Below, in pieces: positions 17,384 through 26,794 of a stretch of DNA of 57,755 nucleotides. A program made the position numbers and the translations under genes. The notes under the pieces were generated by a model. The model had not been told where the DNA came from, did not search any database, and saw only the letters and a list, made by a program, of their open reading frames with translations. Position 1 is the first letter of the stretch; every line of letters starts with the position of its first letter. Source of the DNA: an uncultured Eubacterium sp. (GTDB lineage: Bacteria; Bacillota; Clostridia; Lachnospirales; Lachnospiraceae); the NCBI GenBank assembly GCA_910584345.1, contig CAJTZX010000024.1, forward strand, positions 1-57,755. Direction: 5' to 3'.

Positions 17384-19003
17384 ATGCCGGATAAGATAAG
17401 AGAAATACTAAATAATATTGTTGAATGGTGGAAGAAGTTTACAAAAAAGCAACAGATGATTCTTGTAAGCTCGACACTGATTGTTATCATTGCAGTCGCA
17501 ATTTTGGCGTTTGTGCTGACAAGGCCCAAAATGACGATTATTAAAATTTGTGATAATGCAAAAGAAGCATCTACGGTACAGCAGCTGTTGACAGATGCAG
17601 GTATTTATCATGAAGTCTCAGATACCGGGCTGACGTTTTCGATCCAGCAAAAGGATTCGGCGGCAGCAAATATTTTGCTTGGATCGAATGCCATTCGAAC
17701 CGAAGATGAAGGGTTAAAAGCAATTTTAGACGGCAGTCTGAGTACGACAGAATCAGATAAAACAAAGCTGGAAAAAGAATATAAGGAAAAACATATTGCG
17801 CAAGTACTGGAAACTTTGGAAAACGTAGAAAAAGCAAGCGTAATGCTGGATATTCCAAATGATGACGGTACGTTGATTGCTAGTAAACAGGAATCTTTTG
17901 CAGAAGTATTTCTGACACTGGATGGTGAAATGTCAGAAGAGCAGGCGCTTGGATTGGCGCGGATGATTGCAACCGGGCTTGGAAATAAGACGACAGATAA
18001 TATTTCGATTATGGACAGTAATTTAAATATGCTGTATTCCGGCGGTATGGGCGATCTGACGACAGCCTCAGGCATGACTGCTTCACAGCTTTCTTTTCAG
18101 CAAAAAGTGGAAAACAAAGTAAAAGGAAATGTAAAAGACGTTTTGCTTGGAACCGGACAATATCAAAATGTTGAAGTGGGTGTGAACCTGCCTTTGAACT
18201 TTGACAAGAAAACGACCAGCTCGAAGACGTACGATCCGGGCGAAGGACGGGAGCAGGGGCCTTATAAAAGCGACAGGACATACGATGAGTCTACAACTTC
18301 TGGAGGGGCAAATGTACCTGGTACAGATGCGAATGGCGAAGATGGCAATTATATGATTACAGATGGAGATCAGACGGAGCAGACGATTTCAGATTCTTCC
18401 AGAGACTATGCATTAAATGAAACAATTGAAAATATTGAAGCCGGAATCGGAAATATTCTGTATGAGGATGCATCATTAGCTGTTACATTAAAAACTTACA
18501 TAAAATATGATGAAGATACACTAAGGGCAAATGGAGATCTGGAAGGTACAACTTTTGAAGAATATCGTGCGCAGATAGAAAGTCAGGGAGCACAAAGACA
18601 GCAAGTAGATGCAGATACGATTGATTCTATTGCAAAGGCGAGCGGTATTGATGCGGAACGAATTTCTGTAATCGCATATCAGGAACCGTTGTTTATTCCA
18701 TCAGAAGGAAGCGGAAGAACATTTTCTGACTATCTGGAAATCGTTTTAGCAGTATTGATCTTTGCATTATTAGGATTTGTAGTGTTTATGAGCACACGAA
18801 AAGAGAAAGCTCCAGAACTGGAGCCAGAATTGTCGGTTGAGACATTATTACAAACAACAAAAGAAAATGAAGAGGAAAGCCTGGAGGATATTGGCTTTAA
18901 AGAAAAATCCGAGGCCAGGATACTGATTGAAAAGTTCGTAGAAGAGAAACCAGAGGCTGTTGCGTCATTGCTCCGCAATTGGCTCAATGAAGACTGGGAA
19001 TAA
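17384..19003 (+). CDS. fliF: Flagellar MS-ring protein FliF
   Basis: 539 residues, the usual size. There is a transmembrane segment near residues 25-47 (MILVSSTLIVIIAVAILAFV), ring-building periplasm-side domains with EKASVMLDIP and AAVSL-type motifs, a low-complexity Gly/Thr/Asp loop near 285-325, a second membrane helix near 455 (IVLAVLIFALLGFVVFM) and a C-terminal acidic tail (PEAVASLLRNWLNEDWE) that binds FliG. FliF is the base on which the motor and export gate are built. The ATG follows GGAGAGTGGG. Confidence 0.96.
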   Translation: MPDKIREILNNIVEWWKKFTKKQQMILVSSTLIVIIAVAILAFVLTRPKMTIIKICDNAKEASTVQQLLTDAGIYHEVSDTGLTFSIQQKDSAAANILLGSNAIRTEDEGLKAILDGSLSTTESDKTKLEKEYKEKHIAQVLETLENVEKASVMLDIPNDDGTLIASKQESFAEVFLTLDGEMSEEQALGLARMIATGLGNKTTDNISIMDSNLNMLYSGGMGDLTTASGMTASQLSFQQKVENKVKGNVKDVLLGTGQYQNVEVGVNLPLNFDKKTTSSKTYDPGEGREQGPYKSDRTYDESTTSGGANVPGTDANGEDGNYMITDGDQTEQTISDSSRDYALNETIENIEAGIGNILYEDASLAVTLKTYIKYDEDTLRANGDLEGTTFEEYRAQIESQGAQRQQVDADTIDSIAKASGIDAERISVIAYQEPLFIPSEGSGRTFSDYLEIVLAVLIFALLGFVVFMSTRKEKAPELEPELSVETLLQTTKENEEESLEDIGFKEKSEARILIEKFVEEKPEAVASLLRNWLNEDWE

Positions 19004-19023
19004 GATAAAATTGAGGGAGAGAC

Positions 19024-20028
19024 ATGGCAGATAAGATGAGTGGTCTTCAAAAAGCGGCAGTTCTTCTGATCGCGCTGGGACCGGAAAAATCGGCAAGTAT
19101 ATTCAGATATTTAAAAGAAGATGAGATTGAGGAGCTGACATTGGAAATTGCGAATACGAGAAGTATCGCACCACAGCTAAAAGATGATATCATCAATGAA
19201 TTTTATCAGGTGTGTCTGGCACAGCAATACATATCAGAAGGCGGTATCGGTTATGCAAAAGATCTTCTGGACAAAGCGCTTGGTGAAGAACGTGCACAGC
19301 AGGTTATTACAAAATTGACAGCATCCCTTCAGGTACGTCCATTTGAGTTTGTACGTAAGACGGATGCGAGCCAGGTATTAAACTTTATCCAGGATGAACA
19401 TCCGCAGACGATCGCTATGATTCTGTCATATCTGTCTCCAAATCAGGCGTCCATGATTATTGGCTCGCTGGATCCGGAAAAACAGGCAGATGTTGCAAGA
19501 CGTATCGCTATGATGGATCGGACATCACCGGATGTAATTAAAGAAGTGGAAAGCGTATTGGAGCGAAAGCTGGCATCCCTGGCCAATCAGGATTACACGA
19601 TTGTCGGCGGTGTCGATGCAATTGTAAACATTTTGAATACGGTAGACCGGAGTACAGAAAAACATATTATGGAAACACTCGAAGTGGAAGAACCGGAACT
19701 GGCAGACGAGATCCGCAAAAAGATGTTCGTATTCGAAGATATTCTTCTGTTGGACGATCGTGCCATCCAGCGTGTGCTGCGTGATGTGGAAAACAGCGAT
19801 CTGGCAATTGCGCTTAAGGGTGCAAATGAAGAAGTAAAAGGTGCGATTCTTAAGAATCTTTCCAAACGTCTTGCTGCTATGATAGAGGAAGATATGGAGT
19901 TCATGGGTCCGGTAAGAATGAAAGATGTAGAAGAAGCACAGCAAAAGATTGTTGCTGTGATACGTAAGTTAGAAGATTCCGCTGAAATTGTTATTTCCAG
20001 AGGCGGAGGTGACGAGATCGTTGTCTAA
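19024..20028 (+). CDS. fliG: Flagellar motor switch protein FliG
   Basis: 334 residues with the three FliG domains: an N-terminal FliF-binding part (SGLQKAAVLLIALGPEKSA), a middle part with DEHPQTIAMILSYL, and the C-terminal torque domain with FVFEDILLLDDRAIQRVLR and LSKRLAAMIEEDMEFMGPVR, carrying the charged residues that meet MotA. It forms the top of the C ring. Its end overlaps the fliH start by eight bases. Preceded by GAGGGAG. Confidence 0.97.
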   Translation: MADKMSGLQKAAVLLIALGPEKSASIFRYLKEDEIEELTLEIANTRSIAPQLKDDIINEFYQVCLAQQYISEGGIGYAKDLLDKALGEERAQQVITKLTASLQVRPFEFVRKTDASQVLNFIQDEHPQTIAMILSYLSPNQASMIIGSLDPEKQADVARRIAMMDRTSPDVIKEVESVLERKLASLANQDYTIVGGVDAIVNILNTVDRSTEKHIMETLEVEEPELADEIRKKMFVFEDILLLDDRAIQRVLRDVENSDLAIALKGANEEVKGAILKNLSKRLAAMIEEDMEFMGPVRMKDVEEAQQKIVAVIRKLEDSAEIVISRGGGDEIVV

Positions 20029-20878
20029 TTTATATAAAGCAGATGTAAACAGGAACAAAGGGGAAGTTTATACCCGCGTGATTGATTATAATGAACTGCT
20101 GGAACAAAAGCTGAGTGCGCTCTCTTTTGAACGGCAGGCACAGCTGCGCAGACAGCAGGTGGAAGAACGCAGACGGCAGCAGGGAGAAGGCGTATCAGGA
20201 GAAGAAGCACAGCAAGCGGAGACAACGGATGGATTTATGGATTTGAATCTGGAAGCGTTGCCGGAGATGCAGATCGATTATGTGGAGCGTGCGAAGGAAG
20301 AGGCAAATCAGATTGTATCCAAAGCGACAGCGGATGCTGAGACGATTTTGAAAAAAGCGGTGCAGGAAGCGGAAAATCTCAAAGAACGTACGAGGCAGGA
20401 AGCAGAAGAACAGGGATATGCCAAAGGAATGGAACGCGTGCAGATGCAGGAAGCTCAGATGCGGGAAGAGCTGCAGCGTCTTAAGGAAGAACAGGAGCAG
20501 GCATATGCAGACCGCTTATATACGATGGAGCCAGAGCTTATGGATGCTGTGATAGAAGTGTTTGACCAGGTGTTGCATACAGATTTTGTTAATCATCGTG
20601 AGATTTTGCTGTATTTGATCCGTCGGACTGTCCGCCATATTAAAAACAGCCGGGAATTTCGAATTTTTGTCAGCGCTGACGATTATGCGGAGATATCTGC
20701 AAAGAAAGAAGAAATTATAGAAAAGATCGGCGGTGAAGTGACGCTGGATATTATTATGGATGAATCGATGCAGCCCGGACAATGTACGATTGATACAGAT
20801 GAAGGATTGTTTGAGTGTGGATTAAACATACAGCTTTCGAATTTGTTAAAAGATCTAAAAGCGTTGTCTTTGTCTTAG
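20021..20878 (+). CDS. fliH: Flagellar export ATPase regulator FliH
   Basis: 285 residues from a TTG at 20021, placed after AGGCGGAGGT and overlapping the fliG stop. The frame is open a little further but without a better signal. The N-terminal half is a long charged Gln/Glu/Arg coiled coil; the C-terminal part resembles the V-ATPase E subunit/FliH fold (MDAVIEVFDQVL, then MDESMQPGQCTIDTDEG and FECGLNIQL). FliH binds and restrains FliI and brings it to the export gate. Sequence is poorly conserved, so position between fliG and fliI supports the call. Confidence 0.88.
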   Translation: MSNLYKADVNRNKGEVYTRVIDYNELLEQKLSALSFERQAQLRRQQVEERRRQQGEGVSGEEAQQAETTDGFMDLNLEALPEMQIDYVERAKEEANQIVSKATADAETILKKAVQEAENLKERTRQEAEEQGYAKGMERVQMQEAQMREELQRLKEEQEQAYADRLYTMEPELMDAVIEVFDQVLHTDFVNHREILLYLIRRTVRHIKNSREFRIFVSADDYAEISAKKEEIIEKIGGEVTLDIIMDESMQPGQCTIDTDEGLFECGLNIQLSNLLKDLKALSLS

Positions 20879-20897
20879 ACAGACTGAGGAAATCATT

Positions 20898-22220
20898 GTG
20901 AATGGAGTTATAAAAAAGCAATATCACAAATATATTAATTTAATTGATAAAACGTATTTTAACAGATACGGAAAAGTAGCAAAAGTTGTCGGTCTGACGA
21001 TTGAATCGCTCGGGCCGGATGCAAAATTAAATGATCTGTGCCGGATCTTAATTGACAGAGAAAATGATATATCTGTAATGGCAGAGGTTGTTGGGTTCCG
21101 TGATAAGCATATTTTGCTGATGCCTTTTGAAAATGTAGAAGGAATTGGTGTTGGATGCATTGTTGAAAATACGGGACACCCATTATCCGTTACCGTGGAT
21201 GACAACATACTGGGACATACATTAGACGGACTTGGAAGGCCGACGGACGTTGAGGAGCTGGAGCTAAAGAAGGAATATCCGGTAGAAGCTATGCCGCCAG
21301 ATCCAATGTCCCGGGTAATTATTCGGGATGTGCTTCCGCTTGGCGTGAAGGCGGTAGATGGACTGATTACTGTTGGCAAGGGACAGCGTATCGGTATCTT
21401 TGCAGGTTCCGGTGTTGGAAAAAGTACTCTGATGGGGATGTTTGCACGTAATACACGAGCAGATATTAATGTAATCGCACTGATTGGCGAGCGCGGACGT
21501 GAGGTACGTGAATTTATTGAAAACGATATGGGCGAGGAAGGTATGAAGCGGTCTGTCGTTATTGTTGCTACTTCAGATAAACCTGCGTTAATTCGTAATA
21601 AAGCGGCAAAAACCGCAACCGCGATTGCAGAATATTTTAGAGACCAGGGGAAAGACGTTTTGCTGATGATGGATTCTCTGACACGTTTTTGCATGGCACA
21701 GCGTGAAATTGGGCTGGCGTCCGGCGAACCTCCGGTAACAAGAGGATATCCGCCAAGCATTTATTCAGAGATGCCTAAGCTTTTGGAACGTGCGGGCAAT
21801 TCAGATAAAGGATCTATTACAGGTTTATATACGGTACTTGTAGATGGAGACGATTTTAATGAACCGATTACGGACACGGCACGAAGTATCCTGGATGGGC
21901 ATATTGTATTATCAAGAAGACTCGGGCAGAAAAACCATTATCCTGCGATTGATGTGCTTGCCAGTATTTCCAGATGTATGAGTGCCATTGCCTCAGACGA
22001 GCATAAAAGCGCTGCTGGAAAGCTCCGCAATGTACTTGGCACTTATGACGAAGCGGAAGATTTGATTAATATCGGGGCTTATAAAAGCGGCTCGAATGTG
22101 GCGATCGATTATGCGATTCAAAAAATCAACGCGGTTAATCAGTTTTTAATGCAGGGAACAGCAGAAAAGTTTACATTTGAGGAGATTACGCAACGTCTGG
22201 AAGAAATTTTTAAAGATTAG
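20898..22220 (+). CDS. fliI: Flagellum-specific ATPase FliI
   Basis: 440 residues, GTG start with upstream GAGGAAAT. Walker A GSGVGKST at 170-177, then ALIGERGREVREFIE, Walker B VLLMMDSLTRF and REIGLASGEPPVTRGYPPS, all characteristic of FliI/YscN type III secretion ATPases. It is a hexamer at the export gate that unfolds substrates with FliH and FliJ. It lies 19 bases after fliH. Confidence 0.97.
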   Translation: MNGVIKKQYHKYINLIDKTYFNRYGKVAKVVGLTIESLGPDAKLNDLCRILIDRENDISVMAEVVGFRDKHILLMPFENVEGIGVGCIVENTGHPLSVTVDDNILGHTLDGLGRPTDVEELELKKEYPVEAMPPDPMSRVIIRDVLPLGVKAVDGLITVGKGQRIGIFAGSGVGKSTLMGMFARNTRADINVIALIGERGREVREFIENDMGEEGMKRSVVIVATSDKPALIRNKAAKTATAIAEYFRDQGKDVLLMMDSLTRFCMAQREIGLASGEPPVTRGYPPSIYSEMPKLLERAGNSDKGSITGLYTVLVDGDDFNEPITDTARSILDGHIVLSRRLGQKNHYPAIDVLASISRCMSAIASDEHKSAAGKLRNVLGTYDEAEDLINIGAYKSGSNVAIDYAIQKINAVNQFLMQGTAEKFTFEEITQRLEEIFKD

Positions 22221-22283
22221 ATACAGACAGGAAGATATAGAATAAAATAAATAGAATTCATTTCGTTCAAAGGGGCCCAACAT

Positions 22284-22730
22284 ATGGCGAAGTTTATATT
22301 CAAGCTGCAAAGCATTTTAGATATTAAGCTTAAGCTGGAAAGCCAGGCAAAAATAGCATATGGGCAGGCAAATGCGAAGCTGCGCAGAGAAGAAGCCGCA
22401 TTACAGATGTTGATTACACAGCGTTCTATGTACGAAAAGCGTGCGGTAGATCTGGTAAAAGGAGCGCTTAGTGTACGAGATATCAGGGAAAATAAGCAAT
22501 CCATCGAGATTATGAAAACAAAAATCCGTGCACAGATGATGGTCGTGCATGCGGCAGAAAAGCAGGTAGAGGCAGCAAGAGCAAAATTAAATGAGATTAT
22601 GATCGAACGTAAGACCTTTGAAAAACTGCGGGAAAAGGCGTTTGAAGAGTTTAAACAGGAAGTTGCCTATGAAGAAAATCAGGCTGTAAATGAGCTTGTC
22701 AGCTATACGTATCATGGTGAAAGTACATAA
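22284..22730 (+). CDS. fliJ: Flagellar export chaperone FliJ
   Basis: 148 residues, almost entirely one antiparallel coiled coil rich in Lys, Glu, Ala and Arg, starting MAKFIFKLQSILDIKLKLE as FliJ proteins do. FliJ inserts into the FliI hexamer like a rotor shaft and helps recycle chaperones. The family is weakly conserved; size, coiled-coil form and location after fliI make the assignment. RBS AAAGGGG is close upstream. Confidence 0.9.
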   Translation: MAKFIFKLQSILDIKLKLESQAKIAYGQANAKLRREEAALQMLITQRSMYEKRAVDLVKGALSVRDIRENKQSIEIMKTKIRAQMMVVHAAEKQVEAARAKLNEIMIERKTFEKLREKAFEEFKQEVAYEENQAVNELVSYTYHGEST

Positions 22731-22743
22731 GGAGGGTATCTAA

Positions 22744-23589
22744 ATGCCGGAAGAAGCAATGGAATCACAGGCAGATGCCAAAAAACAGGAAAAGGCTAGA
22801 AAAAAAGAAGAAAAAAAGAAGAAAAAGCAGGAGAAAAAGGCTGCAAGACAGGACCAGGAAATGGCAGAAGAGCAAGAAACTGTCGGTGGCAAGCTGATTG
22901 TAGCGTTTGCGACGCTTGTTATTATTGCTATATGGCTTGGCATTTTAGCATTGCTGGTCCGTTTGGATGTTGGTGGTTTTGGCTCTACTGTATTGCATCC
23001 ATTATTAAAGGATGTGCCATATGTAAATAAGATTCTGCCGGAAGTTCAGGTGGATACGAAAGCAGAGGAAGACTATCCGTTTCAGACATTGGACGAGGCG
23101 ATTGCACGTATCAAAGAGCTGGAAGGAGAGCTGGAGACAGCTTTGCAGACAGATAAAGACAGTTCTGCAAAAATAGAAGATCTGCAGTCACAAGTGCGCA
23201 AGTTAAAGAAATATCGGGATAACGAAGCGGAATTTGAAACTTTGCGGCAAGAGTTTTATGAGGAAATTGTATTTGGAGAAGATGCGCCGGATATTTCCGA
23301 ATATCAGAAATTTTATGAAGCAATTAATCCAGATAATGCTGAGGTTTTATATAAAGAAGTAGTGGAACAGACAGAATATGACAGTAAAGTTGATGATTAT
23401 GTAAAAACATATTCTTCCATGAAGCCGAAGGAAGCAGCTGCAATCTTTGATACGATGACAGATAATTTGTCACTTGTAAGAAGAATCTTGGAAAAAATGT
23501 CATCCGCAAACCGTGCCAATATTTTGGCGGCAATGAATCAGGACACCGCAGCAAAGCTTACAGAGATGCTTGAACCATCGAAACGTTAG
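22744..23589 (+). CDS. YlxF/MotE-like flagellar membrane protein
   Basis: 281 residues. The extremely basic N-terminus (many Lys/Glu/Ala, residues 12-40) is followed by one transmembrane helix near 50-75 (LIVAFATLVIIAIWLGILAL), then coiled coil, and a C-terminal MgtE-N/MotE-like helical domain with YVKTYSSMKPKEAAAIFDTM and RILEKMSSANRANILAAM. B. subtilis YlxF sits in the same place between fliJ and fliK. MotE proteins of other bacteria chaperone MotC. Here the exact role is unknown, probably at the basal body. AAGGAGGG precedes the ATG. Confidence 0.78.
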   Translation: MPEEAMESQADAKKQEKARKKEEKKKKKQEKKAARQDQEMAEEQETVGGKLIVAFATLVIIAIWLGILALLVRLDVGGFGSTVLHPLLKDVPYVNKILPEVQVDTKAEEDYPFQTLDEAIARIKELEGELETALQTDKDSSAKIEDLQSQVRKLKKYRDNEAEFETLRQEFYEEIVFGEDAPDISEYQKFYEAINPDNAEVLYKEVVEQTEYDSKVDDYVKTYSSMKPKEAAAIFDTMTDNLSLVRRILEKMSSANRANILAAMNQDTAAKLTEMLEPSKR

Positions 23590-23676
23590 ATATATCCTGT
23601 GTTTGAGATCTTTTTTTCACAGATTTCGGATACAGTTTATATAAAAACATTATAAATTTATGAAAGGAGGCAGAGG

Positions 23677-25218
23677 ATGCCGGCAATACAACTTATGACA
23701 GTTTCCGGTACAGAACCGGTAACGGCGACAGAGACGGTAGGAAAGAAGCCGCAAAAGGTGGATGGACTGCAGAGCACGTTTTCGAATTATATGCGGCAAA
23801 ATCCTTCCAATACTGCGCAGACGGCAAAGAGTCAAAACGTAATGCCCCAGACAAAGCAGACAGGCAGCGATACAGCCGTAAAACAGCAGTATGAACAGTA
23901 CCAGAGTAAATCGACCGTCTCGGCAGAAAAAGTAACAAACAGCACAGACGGCAGTCAGGCGGAAGCAGACGTGGTGCAGGAAACAGTGGAAGAGGCTGTA
24001 GAGAACATCAAAGAGGTAATAAAAGAAAATCTTGGTGTGGATGATGAGCAGATAGAAGCTGCAATGGAGCTTCTTGGACTGACGCAGGCAGATTTATTGG
24101 ATCCGCAGCAGCTAGTTGCTTTAGCGGTAGAGCTGACTGGCAGTGAGGATGCGGGAAGCATGCTTTTTCAGGAAAATTTCCAGCTTGTCATGCAGGAGAC
24201 GGCAGTAATTACAAAAGATTTGCTGCAAGAGCTTGGAATGACAATGGACGATTTGATGAATCAGATACATACGATGCTTCAGGATACAAAACAGCCAATC
24301 GAGACGATGCTGCCACAGCAGGATGCAGAAACAGCAACGCAGCAGACAGCTCAGACCATGCAGATGACGGAACAGGTTCAGGTACAGGACACACCACAGG
24401 AAACTGTTCAGACTATGCAGCCTGAGATGGAAACCGTTCAGACGGTTCAGGTGCAGCCGCAAAAAGAGACCGCACAGCAGCCGCAGGAAGCAGTTTTTGT
24501 TCAGGAAGAACAGCCACAGGAAACAAAACAGGTAACAGAAACCCAGCCGCAGCAGGAAGAAACTCAAAACGGACAGGAGACAAATACGCCGCAAAATCCG
24601 ACGGAGATGTTATCCGAAGGCAAAGAAGTGCAGGAGAACACTCGCTTTGATTTTCAGGCGAATATTCATGCACAGGAACCTTCTGCTCAAGTGCAGACGC
24701 CGCAAAATCCTGTTGCACAATCACCGCTGCCACAAGTAAATATGCAGGAAGTGATAGATCAGATCGTACAGCATACAAGAGTCCATCTTTCGGAAAATGT
24801 GAAGTCCATTGAGATGCAGCTGAATCCGGAAAACCTTGGAAAAGTATACATTCACGTTTCTGAAAAACAGGGAACTGTAACCGCACAGCTGACCGCACAA
24901 AACGAAAATATGAAAGAAGCGCTCGTTCAGCAGGCAGCGATTTTGAAGGAAAACCTGAATCAGCAGGGAATTAAGATCGACGCGGTTGAAGTTTCAGCAG
25001 GTACGCATGAGTTTGAAAGCAGCTTAGAGCGTGATGCGCATAGTCAGGAAGAGCAGACGAGACAGCAGGAAGAGCAGAGTATGCGACGCTCCAGAAGAAG
25101 TATTAATCTGAATGATTTCAATAATCTGGATGGACTGTCGGGAATGATGTCTGAAGAAGAAACGCTTGTGGCACAGATCATGCGCGACAATGGCAATAAT
25201 GTCGATTATAAAGCTTAA
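23677..25218 (+). CDS. fliK: Flagellar hook-length control protein FliK
   Basis: 513 residues. ATG at 23677 follows AAAGGAGGCAG. The central 200 residues are a Gln/Glu/Thr/Val/Pro-rich low-complexity stretch (many QETVQ, QPQ and MQ pieces). The C-terminal Flg_hook domain near 365-440 has MQLNPENLGKVYIHVSEKQG and QQGIKIDAVEVS. FliK is an exported ruler that switches FlhB specificity from hook to filament when the hook is long enough. The length of the low-complexity ruler part would set hook length. Confidence 0.9.
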   Translation: MPAIQLMTVSGTEPVTATETVGKKPQKVDGLQSTFSNYMRQNPSNTAQTAKSQNVMPQTKQTGSDTAVKQQYEQYQSKSTVSAEKVTNSTDGSQAEADVVQETVEEAVENIKEVIKENLGVDDEQIEAAMELLGLTQADLLDPQQLVALAVELTGSEDAGSMLFQENFQLVMQETAVITKDLLQELGMTMDDLMNQIHTMLQDTKQPIETMLPQQDAETATQQTAQTMQMTEQVQVQDTPQETVQTMQPEMETVQTVQVQPQKETAQQPQEAVFVQEEQPQETKQVTETQPQQEETQNGQETNTPQNPTEMLSEGKEVQENTRFDFQANIHAQEPSAQVQTPQNPVAQSPLPQVNMQEVIDQIVQHTRVHLSENVKSIEMQLNPENLGKVYIHVSEKQGTVTAQLTAQNENMKEALVQQAAILKENLNQQGIKIDAVEVSAGTHEFESSLERDAHSQEEQTRQQEEQSMRRSRRSINLNDFNNLDGLSGMMSEEETLVAQIMRDNGNNVDYKA

Positions 25219-25242
25219 TATCATATAGAAAGGAGAATAGAT

Positions 25243-26211
25243 ATGGCTATTATACAGGAAGTCAAAGACGGAAGATTTGTAGAAGATGCGTCTGAATCTT
25301 CTTCTACCGGTAAAGGCAGCAAGAAAAAGAATGTAGATAATACAATGGGCCAGGACCAGTTCCTCCAGCTTTTGGTAGCACAGATGCAGTATCAGGATCC
25401 GCTGGAGCCAACAAGCAATACAGAATGGGTTGCGCAGATGGCAACATTTTCTATGGTAGAGTCATTGAACAATATGCAGACCGCATTTGACAAACAATCT
25501 GCGAATTCACTTGTAGGCAAATACGTATTTATTAATGATGGCGACAACGGATATGTCAAAGGAAAAGTTGATTTTATCACAAAACAGGATGGTAAGACCA
25601 AGCTTTCGGTAGGCGATAAACTTTATGATTTGGATCAGCTCGATACCGTATCAGATGAAGAATATTTCCAGGGTGCCGTGCTTGCGAATGATTTGCACAA
25701 GATGATACAGCTGTTGCCAAGCGAAAATAATCTGACCGTATCGGATGCAGGACTTGTAAAATCTGCACGTGAGGAATATGATAAGCTGACGGAAACACAA
25801 AAACAGTTTGTACAAAAAGAAGATCTGGATAAATTAAAAGCGTTAGAAGAGAAGATGAACGCACTCAAAGCTACGGAGTTTACGGGATCTGTAAATGGTC
25901 TTCCAACTGTTGGTGAAATCGAAGCAGCGGATGCAGATACATTGATGAAATATAACGCACAGTTTGCAGATACAACAAAGCTGTATGAAGGATTGACAGA
26001 TTCACAGCGTCAGAAAGTGGCGGAACAGACGATCAAGCAGTATGGAGTAATTAAGGATGCGCTGAAAACAGCTTCCGACAAGCTCAATATAAAGCCAGAC
26101 GGGGACGGTTCAGGAGGCTCCGATAGCTCTTCAGCAGATGTATCCGCTTTGCTGCAGAAAATTTTAGAAGAACTGCAGGCACAGAATAAAAATAATACAA
26201 CCAGCAATTAA
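25243..26211 (+). CDS. flgD: Hook-capping protein FlgD with extra helical repeat domain
   Basis: 322 residues. The N-terminal FlgD scaffold region is typical: MGQDQFLQLLVAQMQYQDPL, then NTEWVAQMATFSMVESLNN and GKYVFI. FlgD caps the growing hook and helps FlgE polymerise. After about residue 160 there is an additional part not found in standard FlgD: two degenerate helical repeats with AREEYDKLTETQKQFV and KLYEGLTDSQRQKV, like the linker repeats of Gram-positive surface proteins, and then a Gly/Asp/Ser-rich tail. AAAGGAG precedes the ATG. Confidence 0.92.
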   Translation: MAIIQEVKDGRFVEDASESSSTGKGSKKKNVDNTMGQDQFLQLLVAQMQYQDPLEPTSNTEWVAQMATFSMVESLNNMQTAFDKQSANSLVGKYVFINDGDNGYVKGKVDFITKQDGKTKLSVGDKLYDLDQLDTVSDEEYFQGAVLANDLHKMIQLLPSENNLTVSDAGLVKSAREEYDKLTETQKQFVQKEDLDKLKALEEKMNALKATEFTGSVNGLPTVGEIEAADADTLMKYNAQFADTTKLYEGLTDSQRQKVAEQTIKQYGVIKDALKTASDKLNIKPDGDGSGGSDSSSADVSALLQKILEELQAQNKNNTTSN

Positions 26212-26282
26212 AGCCGTAATCTTTGCAGGATAGGCATCGCAGGGAGGCTTTGTGTATCAGGCATAAGGATGGAGTTGAAAAA

Positions 26283-26702
26283 ATGAAAGGAATCGAAAAA
26301 CAGTTCACTTCCATACAACAGATGACGGATCAGTATCTGACGCAGAAAAGCGATGTCGCGGCGGATGCGGGCTCACGTGTATCTTTTGAGGAAGTGTTAA
26401 GAAAGACAGCACGATCCGGACAGACACAGGATGAACCGGGCAGCATCAGGCCACTAAAGTTTTCCAAGCATGCTTCGATGCGCTTAGAAGACCGCAACAT
26501 CAGTCTTTCCAGAGAACAGAATGAACGCCTGGAATCCGGCGTCAGAAAAGCAGGCGAAAAAGGGATTCATGATTCCCTTGTTATTGTAGATTCACTGGCA
26601 TTTATCGTAAACGTACCGAATAAAACGGTAGTTACTGCATTAGATAAAAGTGAAGCAGATGAAAATATCTTTACCAATATTGACGGCGCTGTGATTATAT
26701 AG
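26283..26702 (+). CDS. TIGR02530-type flagellar operon protein
   Basis: 139 residues. ATG at 26283 was chosen because GGATGGAG lies just upstream and the sequence MKGIEKQFTSIQ begins the family-like part; the frame is open 20 codons further upstream. The conserved part is KFSKHASMRLEDRNISLS through to LVIVDSLAFIVNVPNKTVVTA. Proteins of this family occur between flgD and flgE in many Firmicutes; their role is not established. Probably cytoplasmic. Confidence 0.82.
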   Translation: MKGIEKQFTSIQQMTDQYLTQKSDVAADAGSRVSFEEVLRKTARSGQTQDEPGSIRPLKFSKHASMRLEDRNISLSREQNERLESGVRKAGEKGIHDSLVIVDSLAFIVNVPNKTVVTALDKSEADENIFTNIDGAVII

Positions 26703-26717
26703 GCCGGACCTGTCAGG

Positions 26718-26759
26718 AGGCTGCGGTTTCTGACTGACTGAGGAAACCGCACAGCGCCT
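26718..26759. other. Stem-loop just upstream of flgE
   Basis: TGCGGTTTC (26722-26730) pairs perfectly with GAAACCGCA (26743-26751). AGGC (26718-26721) and GCCT (26756-26759) extend the stem past a four-base bulge. There is no T-tract, and flgE translation starts 35 bases later. Could be a processing or stability element. Confidence 0.55.
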
Positions 26760-26794
26760 TAGAAAGCAATGAGAATTTAGGAGGTCATTTTACT

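Noticed and set aside
20924..21760. 278-codon minus-strand frame opposite fliI
   Set aside because: Entirely antisense to a certain gene. The protein is Ser/Thr/Pro/Ile-rich with no domain and no ribosome site in context; a shadow of the fliI codon pattern.
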